From Teichococcus vastitatis (GTDB lineage: Bacteria; Pseudomonadota; Alphaproteobacteria; Acetobacterales; Acetobacteraceae): a stretch of DNA of 64,000 nucleotides. The translations under genes were made by a program, and so were the position numbers. The DNA lies in assembly GCF_003604215.1 (NCBI RefSeq), contig NZ_QXGS01000001.1, forward strand, positions 124,001 through 188,000, given 5' to 3'. Shown here piece by piece: positions 35,716 to 45,042 of this stretch (within the stretch, counting starts at the first letter, position 1; each line of letters begins with the position of its first letter). Under the pieces are notes generated by a model. It saw only the letters and a list, made by a program, of their open reading frames with translations, was not told the origin of the DNA and did not search any database.

Positions 35716-36174
35716 ATGCCGTTGCTGATCGCCCTGCTGGCCGCCGCGGCACCGCTCCTCGCCATGGCCACGGAACGCTGGGGCGGCCTCAATCCCTGCC
35801 TGCTCTGCCTGTGGCAACGGCCGTCCTACTGGGTGGCGGCGGTGCTGGCAGTGCTTGCCCTGGTTCTGCCGCGGCGGCTGATGCTCACCCTGGCGGCGCT
35901 CGCCATCCTGTTCTCGGGCGCAGCCGCCCTTGTGCATGTCGGGGTGGAGTTCGGCTGGTGGCCCTCCCCGCTGCCCGGTTGCGCGGCGCCACATGCCGGG
36001 CAGGCCCGATCCATCGAGGACATGCTGGCGACCCTGTCGGTGCGCCCCAACAAGCCCTGCGACGAGCCCACCTTCCTGATCCCTGGCCTGCCCGTCTCCA
36101 TGGCGGCCATGAACCTGATCTACGCGGTGGGGCTGGCGGGCGTCACGCTGTGGGCGGCGCGGCGCCGGCGCTAA
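35716..36174 (+). CDS. dsbB: Disulfide bond formation protein B family
   Basis: 152 residues with four membrane spans. Inner-membrane quinone reductase that reoxidises DsbA. The first cysteine pair C28-C31 (NPCLLCLWQRP) and the second pair C89 and C115 (PGCAAP, NKPCDEPTF) are present. The ATG at 35716 is chosen because it starts just before the first span; an ATG at 35680 would overlap cysE by 28 bases. It converges with the HNH gene with a four-base overlap of stops. Confidence 0.88.
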   Translation: MPLLIALLAAAAPLLAMATERWGGLNPCLLCLWQRPSYWVAAVLAVLALVLPRRLMLTLAALAILFSGAAALVHVGVEFGWWPSPLPGCAAPHAGQARSIEDMLATLSVRPNKPCDEPTFLIPGLPVSMAAMNLIYAVGLAGVTLWAARRRR

Positions 36175-36758
36175 TTCTCCAGTTCGGTGTCCCAGTACAG
36201 GTAGTCGCGCCAGCTCTCATGCAGGTAGTTCGGCGGAAAGGACCGGCCATTGTCCTGCAACTCCCAGCTGGTCGGCTGGCGCGGCGTGCGGCGCGGAAAC
36301 ATGCGGATCTCGCGCGGCAGGCGGTTGCCCTTGCGCAGGTTGCACGGCCCGCAGGCGGTGACAACGTTGTCCCACGAGGTGCGGCCGCCGCGCGAGCGGG
36401 GGATCACATGGTCGAAGGTCAGGTCGTGCGTCGGATGATGCTCGCCGCAATACACGCAGGCGAAGCCGTCGCGCAGGAAGACGTTGAAGCGGGTGAAGGC
36501 CGGACGGCGCGCCGCCGGAATGAATTCCTTCAGCGCGATCACGCTGGGCAGGCGAATGGATTGGCGCGGCGAACGCGCGGCGGTGTCGTATTCCGACAGC
36601 ACGGACACCCGATCCAGGTAGACCGCCTTCACCGCATCCTGCCAGGACCAGAGCGACAGCGGAAAATACGACAAGGGCCGGAAGTCGGCATTCAACACCA
36701 AAGCCGGATGGCCGCCGGCAGGGCCGGCCTGGCCACCCATCAACATCCCGTCAGGCAA
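36171..36758 (-). CDS. HNH endonuclease family protein
   Basis: 195 residues. A zinc-ribbon HNH module sits around residues 98-145: CVYCGEHHPTHDLTFDHVIP, RSRGGRTSWDNVV and ACGPCNLRKGN, with both CxxC pairs and the central DH. The N-terminal 90 residues (VLNADFRPLSYFPLSLWSWQ) are the usual head of this widespread chromosomal HNH subfamily, whose target is unknown. The start may be TTG at 36758, with AAGGAG six bases before it, or ATG at 36746. Confidence 0.9.
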   Translation of the reverse strand: MPDGMLMGGQAGPAGGHPALVLNADFRPLSYFPLSLWSWQDAVKAVYLDRVSVLSEYDTAARSPRQSIRLPSVIALKEFIPAARRPAFTRFNVFLRDGFACVYCGEHHPTHDLTFDHVIPRSRGGRTSWDNVVTACGPCNLRKGNRLPREIRMFPRRTPRQPTSWELQDNGRSFPPNYLHESWRDYLYWDTELEN

Positions 36759-36909
36759 GCGCCGCTCCTTTCAAGCGCCGCGCCTCAACCGCTGGGGCCG
36801 GACCGGGCGGGCAGGCCCCAGATGTCGTGGCGCCGCCGGTGTGCGACAGGATTCATGCCAGTCCGCAACGGGTGGTGCAACAGCCACCCGCAACAGTTTC
36901 ACAGGGCCG

Positions 36910-37578
36910 TCACGCTGAGGCTGGCAATGTCGATGCGGCGCGTTGCAGGAACAGCGATCCGACATTGAGCCCGGCATCATCGATGCCGTGCGCCAGCCCC
37001 GGCGCGTAGAGCGACTCGACCGGCACCCCGGCCTCGCGCAGCGCGGCTTCGGCGGCGCGGCTCGCTTCCGCCGGCACGACCTGGTCGGCCTCGCCATGCA
37101 CGATCAACACCGGCGGGCGCCCGGCGATCTCGCCGCCCAGCAGGTCCGGCCCGATCAGCCGGCCGGAATAGGCCAGAATGGCGGCCGGCGCCGTTTGCCG
37201 CCGCAGGCCGGTGAACAGCGCCATCATGGCACCCTGGCTGAAGCCCATCAGCACCACATGGGTTTCCGGCAGGCCGGCGGCCCTGCACTCGGCGGCGATG
37301 AAGGTGTCCAGCAGAGGCCGGGCCGTTTGCGCGCCGGCCAGCAGCATGGCAGGGCTGCGGTCCTGCAGGGAGAACCATTGCCGGCCATATGGCCCCGCCT
37401 CGCAGGGGAGCGGCGCGTGCGGCGACACGAAGAGGGCCTCCGGTACCGCCTGCGCCCAATGCGGCGCCAGGTCGATCAGGTCATTGCCATCGGCGCCGTA
37501 GCCATGCAGCAGCACCACCAGCAGCTTCGGCGCCCCGCCATGCTTCGGACCCCAGCGCGGCCCTTCCAATGCGGCCAT
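36910..37578 (-). CDS. Alpha/beta hydrolase, phospholipase/carboxylesterase family
   Basis: 222 residues. Oxyanion-hole segment VVLLHGYGADGNDLIDLAPH, nucleophile elbow GFSQGAMMAL (Ser), catalytic Asp in HGEADQVVP and His in GLAHGIDD make a complete triad. The family (YpfH/acyl-protein thioesterase-like) hydrolyses short esters. The start ATG at 37578 matches the family N-terminus. It is divergent from gluQ with 66 bases between starts. Confidence 0.92.
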   Translation of the reverse strand: MAALEGPRWGPKHGGAPKLLVVLLHGYGADGNDLIDLAPHWAQAVPEALFVSPHAPLPCEAGPYGRQWFSLQDRSPAMLLAGAQTARPLLDTFIAAECRAAGLPETHVVLMGFSQGAMMALFTGLRRQTAPAAILAYSGRLIGPDLLGGEIAGRPPVLIVHGEADQVVPAEASRAAEAALREAGVPVESLYAPGLAHGIDDAGLNVGSLFLQRAASTLPASA

Positions 37579-37644
37579 GCCACCTCTCCTGTTCCGCCAC
37601 CCGGCTTGATCGCCGGCCTGCTCCTCCGCTACGCGCCGGAAGCC

Positions 37645-38553
37645 ATGCCCGCAACCCCGCGCACCATCGTCACCCGCTTCGCGCCCAGCCCTACTGGCGG
37701 GCTGCATCTGGGCCATGCGCACAGCGCGCTGATCGGCTGGCGGGCGGCGCGCGAGTCCGGCGGCCGCTTCCTGCTGCGCATCGAGGACATCGACCCGGTG
37801 CGATGCCGGGAGGAGTTCACCGACGGCATCCTGAACGATCTTCGCTGGCTCGGCCTCGATTGGGACGGGCCGGTGCGGGTGCAATCGCGCCACCTGCCCG
37901 GCTATCGCGCGGCGCTGGACCGGCTGACCGGCATGGGCCTGCTGTATCCCTGCTTCTGCACCCGCGCCGATATCCTGCGCGAGGTCGTGGCGATCGGACA
38001 TGCGCCGCACGGCCCCGACGGCGTGCTGTATCCTGGCACTTGCCGGCGGCTGTCACCGGCCGAGCGATCGGACCGGATCATGGCCGGCGCGCCCTACGCG
38101 CTGCGGCTCGACATGGCGGCGGCGCTGCGGCACGCCCCTGCCCCCTTGGGGTTTCTCGAGATGGGCGAGGGCCGCATCCGCTGCCATCCCTCCCGGTTCG
38201 GCGATGTGGTGCTGGCGCGAAAGGATATTCCCGCTTCCTACCACCTGTGCGTCACGCATGACGACGCGGCGCAGGGCGTCACCCTAGTGACCCGCGCGCT
38301 GGATCTGCGTCCCGCAACTGATCTGCATCGCCTGCTGCAAGCGCTGCTGGGCTGGCCGGCGCCCCGCTACCGGCACCATGGATTACTGCTCGGGGCTGAC
38401 GGCAAGCGCCTGTCCAAGCGCGACAAGGCGCCGACCCTGGCGGCGCTGCGCCGGGAGGGCCATGAGCCGGCCGCGGTGCGGGCCATGGCGGCGGGGGCGG
38501 CGACCTCCAGCGCGGCGATCTGGCTCGCGGGTCCTGTAGCCCCGCTAGGCTGA
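37645..38553 (+). CDS. gluQ: Glutamyl-Q tRNA(Asp) synthetase
   Basis: 302 residues, a truncated GluRS without anticodon-binding domain. It shows the HIGH-type motif FAPSPTGGLHLGHAHSALIG, LLRIEDIDPVRCREE, and zinc ligands in YPCFCTRADI and YPGTC. The KMSKS-type motif is DGKRLSKRDKAPTLA. It glutamylates queuosine in tRNA-Asp. The GluQ length (about 300) and the Cys cluster distinguish it from GltX. The ATG at 37645 starts the conserved domain. Confidence 0.95.
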   Translation: MPATPRTIVTRFAPSPTGGLHLGHAHSALIGWRAARESGGRFLLRIEDIDPVRCREEFTDGILNDLRWLGLDWDGPVRVQSRHLPGYRAALDRLTGMGLLYPCFCTRADILREVVAIGHAPHGPDGVLYPGTCRRLSPAERSDRIMAGAPYALRLDMAAALRHAPAPLGFLEMGEGRIRCHPSRFGDVVLARKDIPASYHLCVTHDDAAQGVTLVTRALDLRPATDLHRLLQALLGWPAPRYRHHGLLLGADGKRLSKRDKAPTLAALRREGHEPAAVRAMAAGAATSSAAIWLAGPVAPLG

Positions 38554-38637
38554 ACCCTTCATTAGGAAGGTGCGGCCGCGCCCGGATCCTGCTTCAGCGG
38601 GGCGGCGCCGCGGTGGCGCCGGCCCTGCCCCGGCGCA

Positions 38638-40071
38638 TCAGGCGCGGCCGTAGGTGTCCTCGAAGCGGACGATGTCGTCCTCGCCGAGATAGGAGCCGGA
38701 CTGCACCTCGATCAGCGTCAGCGGGATCATGCCCGGATTCTCCATCCGGTGGACGCAGCCGAGCGGCAGATAGATCGACTCGTTCTCCCGCAGCATGATG
38801 CGCTCGGCATCGCGCTCCACGATGGCGGTTCCGGCCACCACCACCCAGTGCTCGGCCCGGTGAAAGTGCTTCTGCAGCGACAGCTTGGCGCCCGGCTTCA
38901 CCGAGATCTTCTTCACCTGGAAGCGGTCGCCCTTGATCAGCCCTTCGTAGTGGCCCCAGGGGCGGTACATGCGACGATGCTCGGTGGCCTCCTTGTGGCC
39001 GTTCGCCTTGAGCTGCTCCAGCAGCTTCTTGACGTCCTGCGCCCGGTCGCGATGCATCGCCAGCACGGCGTCGTCGGTAACCACGATCACCGCGTCCTTC
39101 AGCCCGACCACGCCGGTCAGCATGCCCTCGGAGCGGACATAGCAGTTGCGGGCGTCGTACAGCTCGACCTTGCCTTCGGCCACGTTGCCCGCCGCGTCCT
39201 TGGGGGCCACTTCCCAGAGCGCCGCCCAGGAACCAACATCGGACCAGCCGAGCGAGGCCGGCACCACCGCGCTCTGCGTGGTCTTCTCCATCACCGCGTA
39301 GTCGATGGAAATATCCGGCGCGCCGGCGAAGGCTGCCGCATCGAGGCGGACGAAGTCGAGGTCGCGGGTGGCGCCCTGCACCGCCGCGCGCACCGCGGTC
39401 AGCACCTCCGGCGCCAGCCGCTCGAGTTCCGTGAGCATGGTGGCGGCGGTGGCCACGAACATGCCGGAGTTCCACAGATGGCGGCCGCCCTCCAGGTAGA
39501 GCTTGGCCGTCGCCAGATCGGGCTTCTCGACGAAGCTGGCGATGGCGGACACGCCATCCAGGCCTGGCAGGGCCGCCCCTGCCTCGATATAGCCATAGCC
39601 GGTCTCGGGTGCCGTCGGCTTCATGCCGAAGGCAACGACGCGGCCGGCCCGGGCAGCCGCGGCCGCCTTGTCGAGCGCCAGGTGCAGCGCCTCGGCATCG
39701 GTGATCGCGGCATCAGCGGCCATCAGCCACAGCACCGCCTGCGGATCGGCCTCATGCGCCAGCAACGCGGCCGCGGCGATGGCCGGGGCGCTGTTGCGGG
39801 CCACCGGCTCCAGCACGATCTTCGGTTCCTGGATGCCGGCGTCGCGCAGCTGCTCGGCCACCAGGAAGCGATGCGCCTCGTTGCAGACCACCACCGGGCT
39901 CTTGAAGAACGGCCCACGCGCGCGGTTCACAGTGTCCTGCAACATGCTGTTCTTGGACAGCAAGGGCCAGAACTGCTTCGGGAAGCCCTCACGCGACAGC
40001 GGCCACAGGCGGCTTCCTGTGCCCCCACACAATACAACCGGGACGATAGTGGGGTGTCCTGTCACGCTCAT
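38638..40071 (-). CDS. manC: Mannose-1-phosphate guanylyltransferase / mannose-6-phosphate isomerase
   Basis: 477 residues, bifunctional. The N-terminal nucleotidyltransferase has PVVLCGGTGSRLWPLSREGF and FVEKPD. The C-terminal cupin isomerase domain has RPWGHYEGLIKGDRFQVKKI and LQKHFHRAEHWVVVAGTA. It supplies GDP-mannose for exopolysaccharide or LPS. The ATG at 40071 is preferred over an in-frame TTG one codon earlier. It is downstream of the tctBA terminator and probably transcribed alone; no other polysaccharide gene adjoins it. Confidence 0.95.
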   Translation of the reverse strand: MSVTGHPTIVPVVLCGGTGSRLWPLSREGFPKQFWPLLSKNSMLQDTVNRARGPFFKSPVVVCNEAHRFLVAEQLRDAGIQEPKIVLEPVARNSAPAIAAAALLAHEADPQAVLWLMAADAAITDAEALHLALDKAAAAARAGRVVAFGMKPTAPETGYGYIEAGAALPGLDGVSAIASFVEKPDLATAKLYLEGGRHLWNSGMFVATAATMLTELERLAPEVLTAVRAAVQGATRDLDFVRLDAAAFAGAPDISIDYAVMEKTTQSAVVPASLGWSDVGSWAALWEVAPKDAAGNVAEGKVELYDARNCYVRSEGMLTGVVGLKDAVIVVTDDAVLAMHRDRAQDVKKLLEQLKANGHKEATEHRRMYRPWGHYEGLIKGDRFQVKKISVKPGAKLSLQKHFHRAEHWVVVAGTAIVERDAERIMLRENESIYLPLGCVHRMENPGMIPLTLIEVQSGSYLGEDDIVRFEDTYGRA

Positions 40072-40126
40072 CAACCCAGCTCCTCACAACTTCGAGAAGA
40101 ATACGGTGCACTGCAAAAAAAGTAAA

Positions 40127-40156
40127 AGCCGTTCCGGCCCTGCGGCCGGAACGGCT
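40127..40156 (-). terminator. Strong Rho-independent terminator after tctA
   Basis: A perfect 13-bp stem AGCCGTTCCGGCC with a four-base loop is followed on the minus strand by TTTTACTTTTTTT. It lies 48 bases past the tctA stop and separates the tct genes from manC. Confidence 0.9.
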
Positions 40157-40203
40157 CCTTAATTTAACCGACTTGCCCCATCAGGGCCAATTGGTCAGCA
40201 GGC

Positions 40204-41706
40204 TCAGCCCGCCATGGCGGCTTCCTTTTTCTTGCGCAGGCCGGGCAGCAGCATCAGGCCGAGCGCCAGCGTCGCGATCAGTAGCAGCACGGCCGAGATC
40301 GGCCGCTCGATGAAGACTGACGGATCGCCGCGGGACAGCAGCATGGCGCGGCGCAGGTGCTCCTCCATCATCGGCCCGAGCACGAAGCCGACCAGCAGCG
40401 GCGCCGGCTCCATCTTCAGCTTGGAGAAGGTGTAGCCGAGAATGGCGAAGAACACCGTCTGGTACACGTCGAAGACGTTGTTGTTGATGGAATACACGCC
40501 GATCGCGCAGAACGACAGGATCGCCGGGTACATGTACTTGTAGGGCACCTGCAGCAGCTTCACCCACATGCCGATCAAGGGCAGGTTGATGACCAGCAGC
40601 ATCGCATTGCCGATCCACATAGAGCAGATCAGGCCCCAGAATAGGTCGGGCTGCGATTCCACCATGCGCGGGCCGGGCTGGATGCCCTGGATGATCAGCG
40701 CGCCCACCATCAGCGCCATCACCGCGTTGGACGGAATGCCCAGCGTCAGCAGCGGGATGAAGGAGGTCTGCGCCGCGGCGTTGTTGGCCGCCTCCGGGCC
40801 GGCGACGCCCTCGATGGCGCCGTTGCCGAACTCGGCGCGGCCCTTCGACATCTTCCGCTCCATCATGTAGGAGCCGAAGGAGGCCAGCGAGGCGCCGCCG
40901 CCCGGCAGGATGCCGAGCGCCGAGCCGATCAGGGTGCCGCGCAGCACCGACGGGGTGGCGCGCTTCCATTCCTCCTTGGTGAGGAACATGCTGCCCACCT
41001 TGGTGGTCAGCACTTCGCGCACCTCGGGCCGCTCCAAGTTCAGGATGATCTCGGCGATGCCGAACACGCCCATGGCGATGGCGGCGAAGTTCAGCCCGTC
41101 CGAGAGTTCCGGCACGCCGAAGGTGAAGCGCTGCTGGCCAGTCTGCACGTCGGTGCCGACCAAGCCGAGGGCCACGCCGAACACCACCATGCCGACCGAC
41201 TTGATCACCGAACCCTGCGCCAGCACGGCCGAGATGATCAATCCGAGCAGCATTAGGGAGAAGTAGTCGGCCGGCCCGAAGCTCAGCGCCACCTCCGTCA
41301 GCAACGGCCCCGAGGCCGCCACCAGGATGGTGGCCACCGAGCCGGCGAAGAAGGAGCCGAGCGCCGCGATGGCCAGCGCCGCGCCCGCACGGCCGTTGCG
41401 CGCCATCTTGTAGCCTTCCAGCGTGGTGACGACGGACGACACCTCACCGGGAAGGTTGAGCAGGATGGCCGTGGTGGAGCCGCCATACTGCGCGCCGTAA
41501 TAGATGCCGGCGAGCATGATGATGGCCGTGGTGGCCGGCTGGCCGAAGGTGATCGGCAGCAGCAGCGAGATGGTGGCCACCGGGCCGATGCCCGGCAGCA
41601 CGCCGATCGCCGTGCCGATCAGGGCGCCCAGCAGCGCGAAGAAGAGGTTGTCGAAGCTCAGCGCAACGCCGAAGCCATGTGCCAGATTGGCGAAAAGCAG
41701 GTCCAT
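40204..41706 (-). CDS. tctA: Tripartite tricarboxylate transporter, large permease TctA
   Basis: 500 residues, about 12 membrane spans. TctA signatures include GALIGTAIGVLPGIGPVATI, the AIIMLAGIYYGAQYGGSTTA block, the LPGEVSSVVTTLEGY block, and the second-half GIGSALGILPGGGA-type repeat. It imports carboxylates with an extracytoplasmic binding protein (TctC/Bug family). Only TctB (12 bases upstream) is present; no binding-protein gene is near, so it must be supplied from elsewhere. Confidence 0.95.
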   Translation of the reverse strand: MDLLFANLAHGFGVALSFDNLFFALLGALIGTAIGVLPGIGPVATISLLLPITFGQPATTAIIMLAGIYYGAQYGGSTTAILLNLPGEVSSVVTTLEGYKMARNGRAGAALAIAALGSFFAGSVATILVAASGPLLTEVALSFGPADYFSLMLLGLIISAVLAQGSVIKSVGMVVFGVALGLVGTDVQTGQQRFTFGVPELSDGLNFAAIAMGVFGIAEIILNLERPEVREVLTTKVGSMFLTKEEWKRATPSVLRGTLIGSALGILPGGGASLASFGSYMMERKMSKGRAEFGNGAIEGVAGPEAANNAAAQTSFIPLLTLGIPSNAVMALMVGALIIQGIQPGPRMVESQPDLFWGLICSMWIGNAMLLVINLPLIGMWVKLLQVPYKYMYPAILSFCAIGVYSINNNVFDVYQTVFFAILGYTFSKLKMEPAPLLVGFVLGPMMEEHLRRAMLLSRGDPSVFIERPISAVLLLIATLALGLMLLPGLRKKKEAAMAG

Positions 41707-41718
41707 GGTCTCGCGCCC

Positions 41719-42312
41719 TCAGAAAACCGGCCAAACGTTGACGCGGATATCCAGTTCGTAAATGAACACCCACCAGCACAGCACGAGCAGAAACACGATG
41801 CAGCCCAGCACGCCGAGCGGGCGATGCGTCGGATCGGCGAAAGCCGCCACCACGATCAGGGCCGCCAGCGCCAGCATCAGACCGCCCTGGTCGAGCAGGA
41901 TGCCGAACACCGTCATGCCGGCCAGCACCAGGGCCAACTTGCGCCATCCGGGGCTGACCGCCATCACGCCGAGCCCCAGCATCAGCGCGATGCCGAGCGG
42001 GTACCAGTTGTTGGTCAGGGCCGGCACCGCGGCGATGATCGGATAGGCGCCCAGCGTGACGCCGATGCCGACGAAGAGAGTGACGAAGTCCAGCTTGGCC
42101 CATCTCTCCAGCGAATCCTGGCCGCTGAAGAACGAGATCCCGAGAACAATCGCGCCAAGCCCCAAGAGTACCCAGAAGGTCATCATCGGCATGTAGCCGG
42201 GGCCCATGCGGCGGGCGGAGCCAAGCGTGTGGTCCAAGTTCAGCCAAAGGCCCACGCCGGCCAGCGTCAGCAGCAATATCCCCGACCAGAAGTCTTTTGC
42301 ATTGATCCTCAT
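41719..42312 (-). CDS. tctB: Tripartite tricarboxylate transporter, small membrane subunit TctB
   Basis: 197 residues with four to five membrane spans. The N-terminal KDFWSGILLLTLAGVGLWL and the RRMGPGYMPMMTFWVLLGLG stretch are typical of TctB. The ATG at 42312 gives the family N-terminus (MRINAKDFWSG); an earlier start at 42342 adds ten unrelated residues. It is the first gene of the tctB-tctA operon; its upstream region is the 422-base gap to the divergent amidohydrolase. Confidence 0.9.
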   Translation of the reverse strand: MRINAKDFWSGILLLTLAGVGLWLNLDHTLGSARRMGPGYMPMMTFWVLLGLGAIVLGISFFSGQDSLERWAKLDFVTLFVGIGVTLGAYPIIAAVPALTNNWYPLGIALMLGLGVMAVSPGWRKLALVLAGMTVFGILLDQGGLMLALAALIVVAAFADPTHRPLGVLGCIVFLLVLCWWVFIYELDIRVNVWPVF

Positions 42313-42734
42313 GCCAGTCCTTTCTTGGAACCCTGCGTGCAAGCACGCACCCTGTCCAACAGTGCAGGATGTCGGGTCGCCCGGCTAGTATCGTCGGGTG
42401 GTCCGATCATCCGATAAGGGTCGTTCTTCGCCCGAACGGGGAAGCTCTGCTCGTGATGACGACAGGTGGCACTGGTGCGACGCAGCGACGAGCCTGGCCG
42501 ATCTCTGCGGATCGTGTAGCCCTACCAGCGCATGCTGGTCCGCTTTCGCGGCAAAGCATTGCGGTGGCCCGCGATTTCGCCCCTCCCCCTCAGACGCGAT
42601 CGCCGGCAACCTATGGCACCGCGATGCCCGGGAGCAAGTCGGCCGCGTCAGCTTGCTGAAAGTTTATGGATGCTGCGGCGCAATGATGCTGTTTGCCATG
42701 TGAGGCCCGGGTTCCCAATGAAAAGTCGAGAACG
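42313..42734. other. 422-base intergenic region without a recognised gene
   Basis: This is the only gap over 300 bases. It separates divergent tctB and the M20 amidohydrolase and should hold both promoters. Short open frames exist on both strands (for example 42398-42703 and 42385-42609), but their protein sequences are Ser/Arg/Cys-rich without any family pattern and their composition looks non-coding. No tRNA, palindrome of note or repeat was seen. Confidence 0.6.
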
Positions 42735-43934
42735 ATGCCAAGCGAATTTTTGATCAATGATCCCGTGACCCGCCTGAACCAGGAAGCATCGGCCCTGATC
42801 CCCTGGATGACCGCCCTGCGCCGCGACCTTCACGCGCATCCGGAACTCGCCTTCGCCGAAACCCGGACCGCGGGCATTGTGGCGGCGGAACTGGCACGGC
42901 TCGGCATTCCACACCGCACGGGCATCGGCCGCACCGGCGTGCTCGGCATCATCGAAGGCGGGCTGCCCGGCCCAACGCTGGCGCTGCGCGCCGACATGGA
43001 CGCGTTGCCGATCCACGAGGAAACCGGCCTTGATTTCGCCAGCACCGTTCCGGGTCAGATGCATGCCTGCGGCCATGACCTGCACACCACCACCCTGCTG
43101 GGCGTTGCCGCCGTGCTGAAGGGCCTGGCCCCCCAGTTGGGTGGCCGCATCGTGCTGGTGTTCCAGCCGGCCGAGGAAACGCTGGAAGGCGCCGCCGCCA
43201 TGATCGCCGACGGCGCGGCCGAGGGCGTCGACATGGCGGTAGGCTTCCACAACCATCCGGACATGCCGTCCGGCACCTTCGGCTTCGTGCGCGGCCCGGC
43301 CCTGGCCGCGTCGGACCTGTTCGACCTCGATTTGCGGGGCAAGTCGGGCCACGCGGCGCATCCTTACGCGGCGGTCGATCCGATCGTGGCGGCGGCGCAT
43401 TTCGTCACCCAGGCGCAGACGGTGGTCAGCCGCGAGGTGCCTCCCTTGCAGCCGGTAGTGGTGACCATCGGCCAGTCCGTCGGCGGCACCACCTACAACA
43501 TCATCCCCGAGCGCGTTCAGCTGAAGGGCACCGTGCGCACCCTGCACGCCGAAGCCCGCAACATCGCCGAGGCGGCACTGCGCCGGCTGGTCAGCGGCAT
43601 CGAAACCGGCCTCAGGGTCCAGGCGACGCTGAGCTACCGGCGGATGATCTCGGCGCTGGTCAATGACGACCGGGTGCTGGACCCGGCCGTGGCGGCGCTG
43701 CGCGCCCAGTTCGGCGAGGCGCGGGTCGAGGAAGGCGAAGCCTCCATGGGTTCCGAGGATTTCGCCGCCTTCGCCGAACGGGTGCCATCGGCGCAGCTGC
43801 GCATCGGCTCCTCCGCGCCGGGCCGGCAGGATCGGCTGCACAACGCCTTCTACCAGCCGGACGAGGGGTGCCTGCCGGCCGGCGTCGAGGCGCTGTCCCG
43901 CGTGGCGCTGGAGCTGCTCTCCCGCCGCGCCTGA
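42735..43934 (+). CDS. M20-family amidohydrolase (hippurate hydrolase/IAA-amino-acid hydrolase type)
   Basis: 399 residues. Metal-dependent hydrolase with WMTALRRDLHAHPELAFAET at the N-terminus, the metal-binding ALRADMDALPIHEETG and HACGHDLHTTTLLG, PAEETLEGAAAMI, and the dimerisation-domain SGKSGHAAHP-type block (LRGKSGHAAHPYAAVDP). It probably hydrolyses an N-acyl amino acid. It is the first of two genes with the ketopantoate-reductase-like gene 114 bases downstream, and divergent from a carboxylate carrier. Confidence 0.92.
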   Translation: MPSEFLINDPVTRLNQEASALIPWMTALRRDLHAHPELAFAETRTAGIVAAELARLGIPHRTGIGRTGVLGIIEGGLPGPTLALRADMDALPIHEETGLDFASTVPGQMHACGHDLHTTTLLGVAAVLKGLAPQLGGRIVLVFQPAEETLEGAAAMIADGAAEGVDMAVGFHNHPDMPSGTFGFVRGPALAASDLFDLDLRGKSGHAAHPYAAVDPIVAAAHFVTQAQTVVSREVPPLQPVVVTIGQSVGGTTYNIIPERVQLKGTVRTLHAEARNIAEAALRRLVSGIETGLRVQATLSYRRMISALVNDDRVLDPAVAALRAQFGEARVEEGEASMGSEDFAAFAERVPSAQLRIGSSAPGRQDRLHNAFYQPDEGCLPAGVEALSRVALELLSRRA

Positions 43935-44048
43935 TCCATGTTTCCTGTCGGGGCCGCCCAAGGCCCCCAACCCGCCGGGTCCCGGTGCCGTTCTGGCCCC
44001 GTTCCTGCTTGAACCGGCGGCACCTGAAGCGAGGACGATGTTGCCATC

Positions 44049-45026
44049 ATGAAGATCTGTGTGTTCGGCGCCGGCGCGATCGGCGGCCATGTGGCGGCCC
44101 GCCTGGCCCTCGGCGGCGCGGAAACCAGCGTGGTCGCGCGCGGCGCGCAGCTGGAAGCGATCCGTGCCCGCGGCCTGACCATCCGGGCGCCGGACGGCAC
44201 CCACAGCGTGCGTCCGAAGGCGGGCACGGCGGCCGAGCTGGGACCGCAGGACGCGGTGATCGTCACGGTGAAGGCGCCGGCGCTGCCGCAGGTGGCTGAG
44301 GCGATCGCGCCGCTGCTGCGGCCCGACACAACCGTGGCCTTCGTGATGAACGGCATCCCGTGGTGGTATTTCGACCGGCATGGCGGCGCGCTGGACGGCC
44401 GCCGCCTGCCCGTCATCGATCCCGGCGACGCGCTGCGCAACGCCATCGGCGTCGACCGCACCCTGGGCGGCGTGGTGTATTCCGCCTGCACCGTCACCGA
44501 ACCCGGGCAGGTGCTGGTGGAACACGCCAACAACCGCGTCATCCTGGGCGAGGTGGACGGGCGGGACAGCCCCCGCGCCCGCGCCATTGCCGCTTATTTG
44601 AGCAAGGGCGGCATCTCCGGCGAGGTCACGGCGGAGATCCGCCGCGAGGTCTGGATGAAGCTGATGGGCAACCTATCGCAGGGACCCTTCACCATCCTGT
44701 CGCGCCAGGGCATGTCCGGCACCTTGTCCGACCCGGCCGTCCGCGGCGCGATCCGCCGGGCCATGGGAGAAAGCATGGCGATCGCCGCGGCGCTGGGACA
44801 GGGCTTCGAGTTCGATCTCGAGAAGCGCCTCGCCGGCTCGGCCAAGATTTCCCACAAGCCCTCCATCCTGCAGGACCTGGAGCTGGGACGACCGATGGAG
44901 GTGGATGCGCTGTTCCGGGTGCCGCTGGAGCTGGCCCGCATGGCGGGGGTGGAGACACCGACGCTGGATCTTTCGGTGGCATTGGCGACGCAAGCGGCCC
45001 GCGCCGCGGGACTCTACAAGGATTGA
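44049..45026 (+). CDS. Ketopantoate reductase (PanE/ApbA) family oxidoreductase
   Basis: 325 residues. N-terminal Rossmann motif ICVFGAGAIGGHVAARLALG with NADP-type fold, then VIVTVKAPALPQV, NGIPWWYF, the catalytic-type Lys in REVWMKLMGNLSQGP, and the C-terminal helical domain KPSILQDLELGRPMEVDAL. The last block is the family active-site helix. Many paralogs of PanE act on other 2-oxo acids, and this one adjoins an amidohydrolase and carrier genes rather than pantothenate genes, so its substrate is left open. Confidence 0.88.
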   Translation: MKICVFGAGAIGGHVAARLALGGAETSVVARGAQLEAIRARGLTIRAPDGTHSVRPKAGTAAELGPQDAVIVTVKAPALPQVAEAIAPLLRPDTTVAFVMNGIPWWYFDRHGGALDGRRLPVIDPGDALRNAIGVDRTLGGVVYSACTVTEPGQVLVEHANNRVILGEVDGRDSPRARAIAAYLSKGGISGEVTAEIRREVWMKLMGNLSQGPFTILSRQGMSGTLSDPAVRGAIRRAMGESMAIAAALGQGFEFDLEKRLAGSAKISHKPSILQDLELGRPMEVDALFRVPLELARMAGVETPTLDLSVALATQAARAAGLYKD

Positions 45027-45042
45027 GCGGCCGGGGCCTGGG

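Noticed and set aside
42385-42703. Short open frames on both strands in the tctB/amidohydrolase gap
   Set aside because: No ribosome site, no recognised domain, and Ser/Arg/Cys-rich composition unlike the neighbouring genes.
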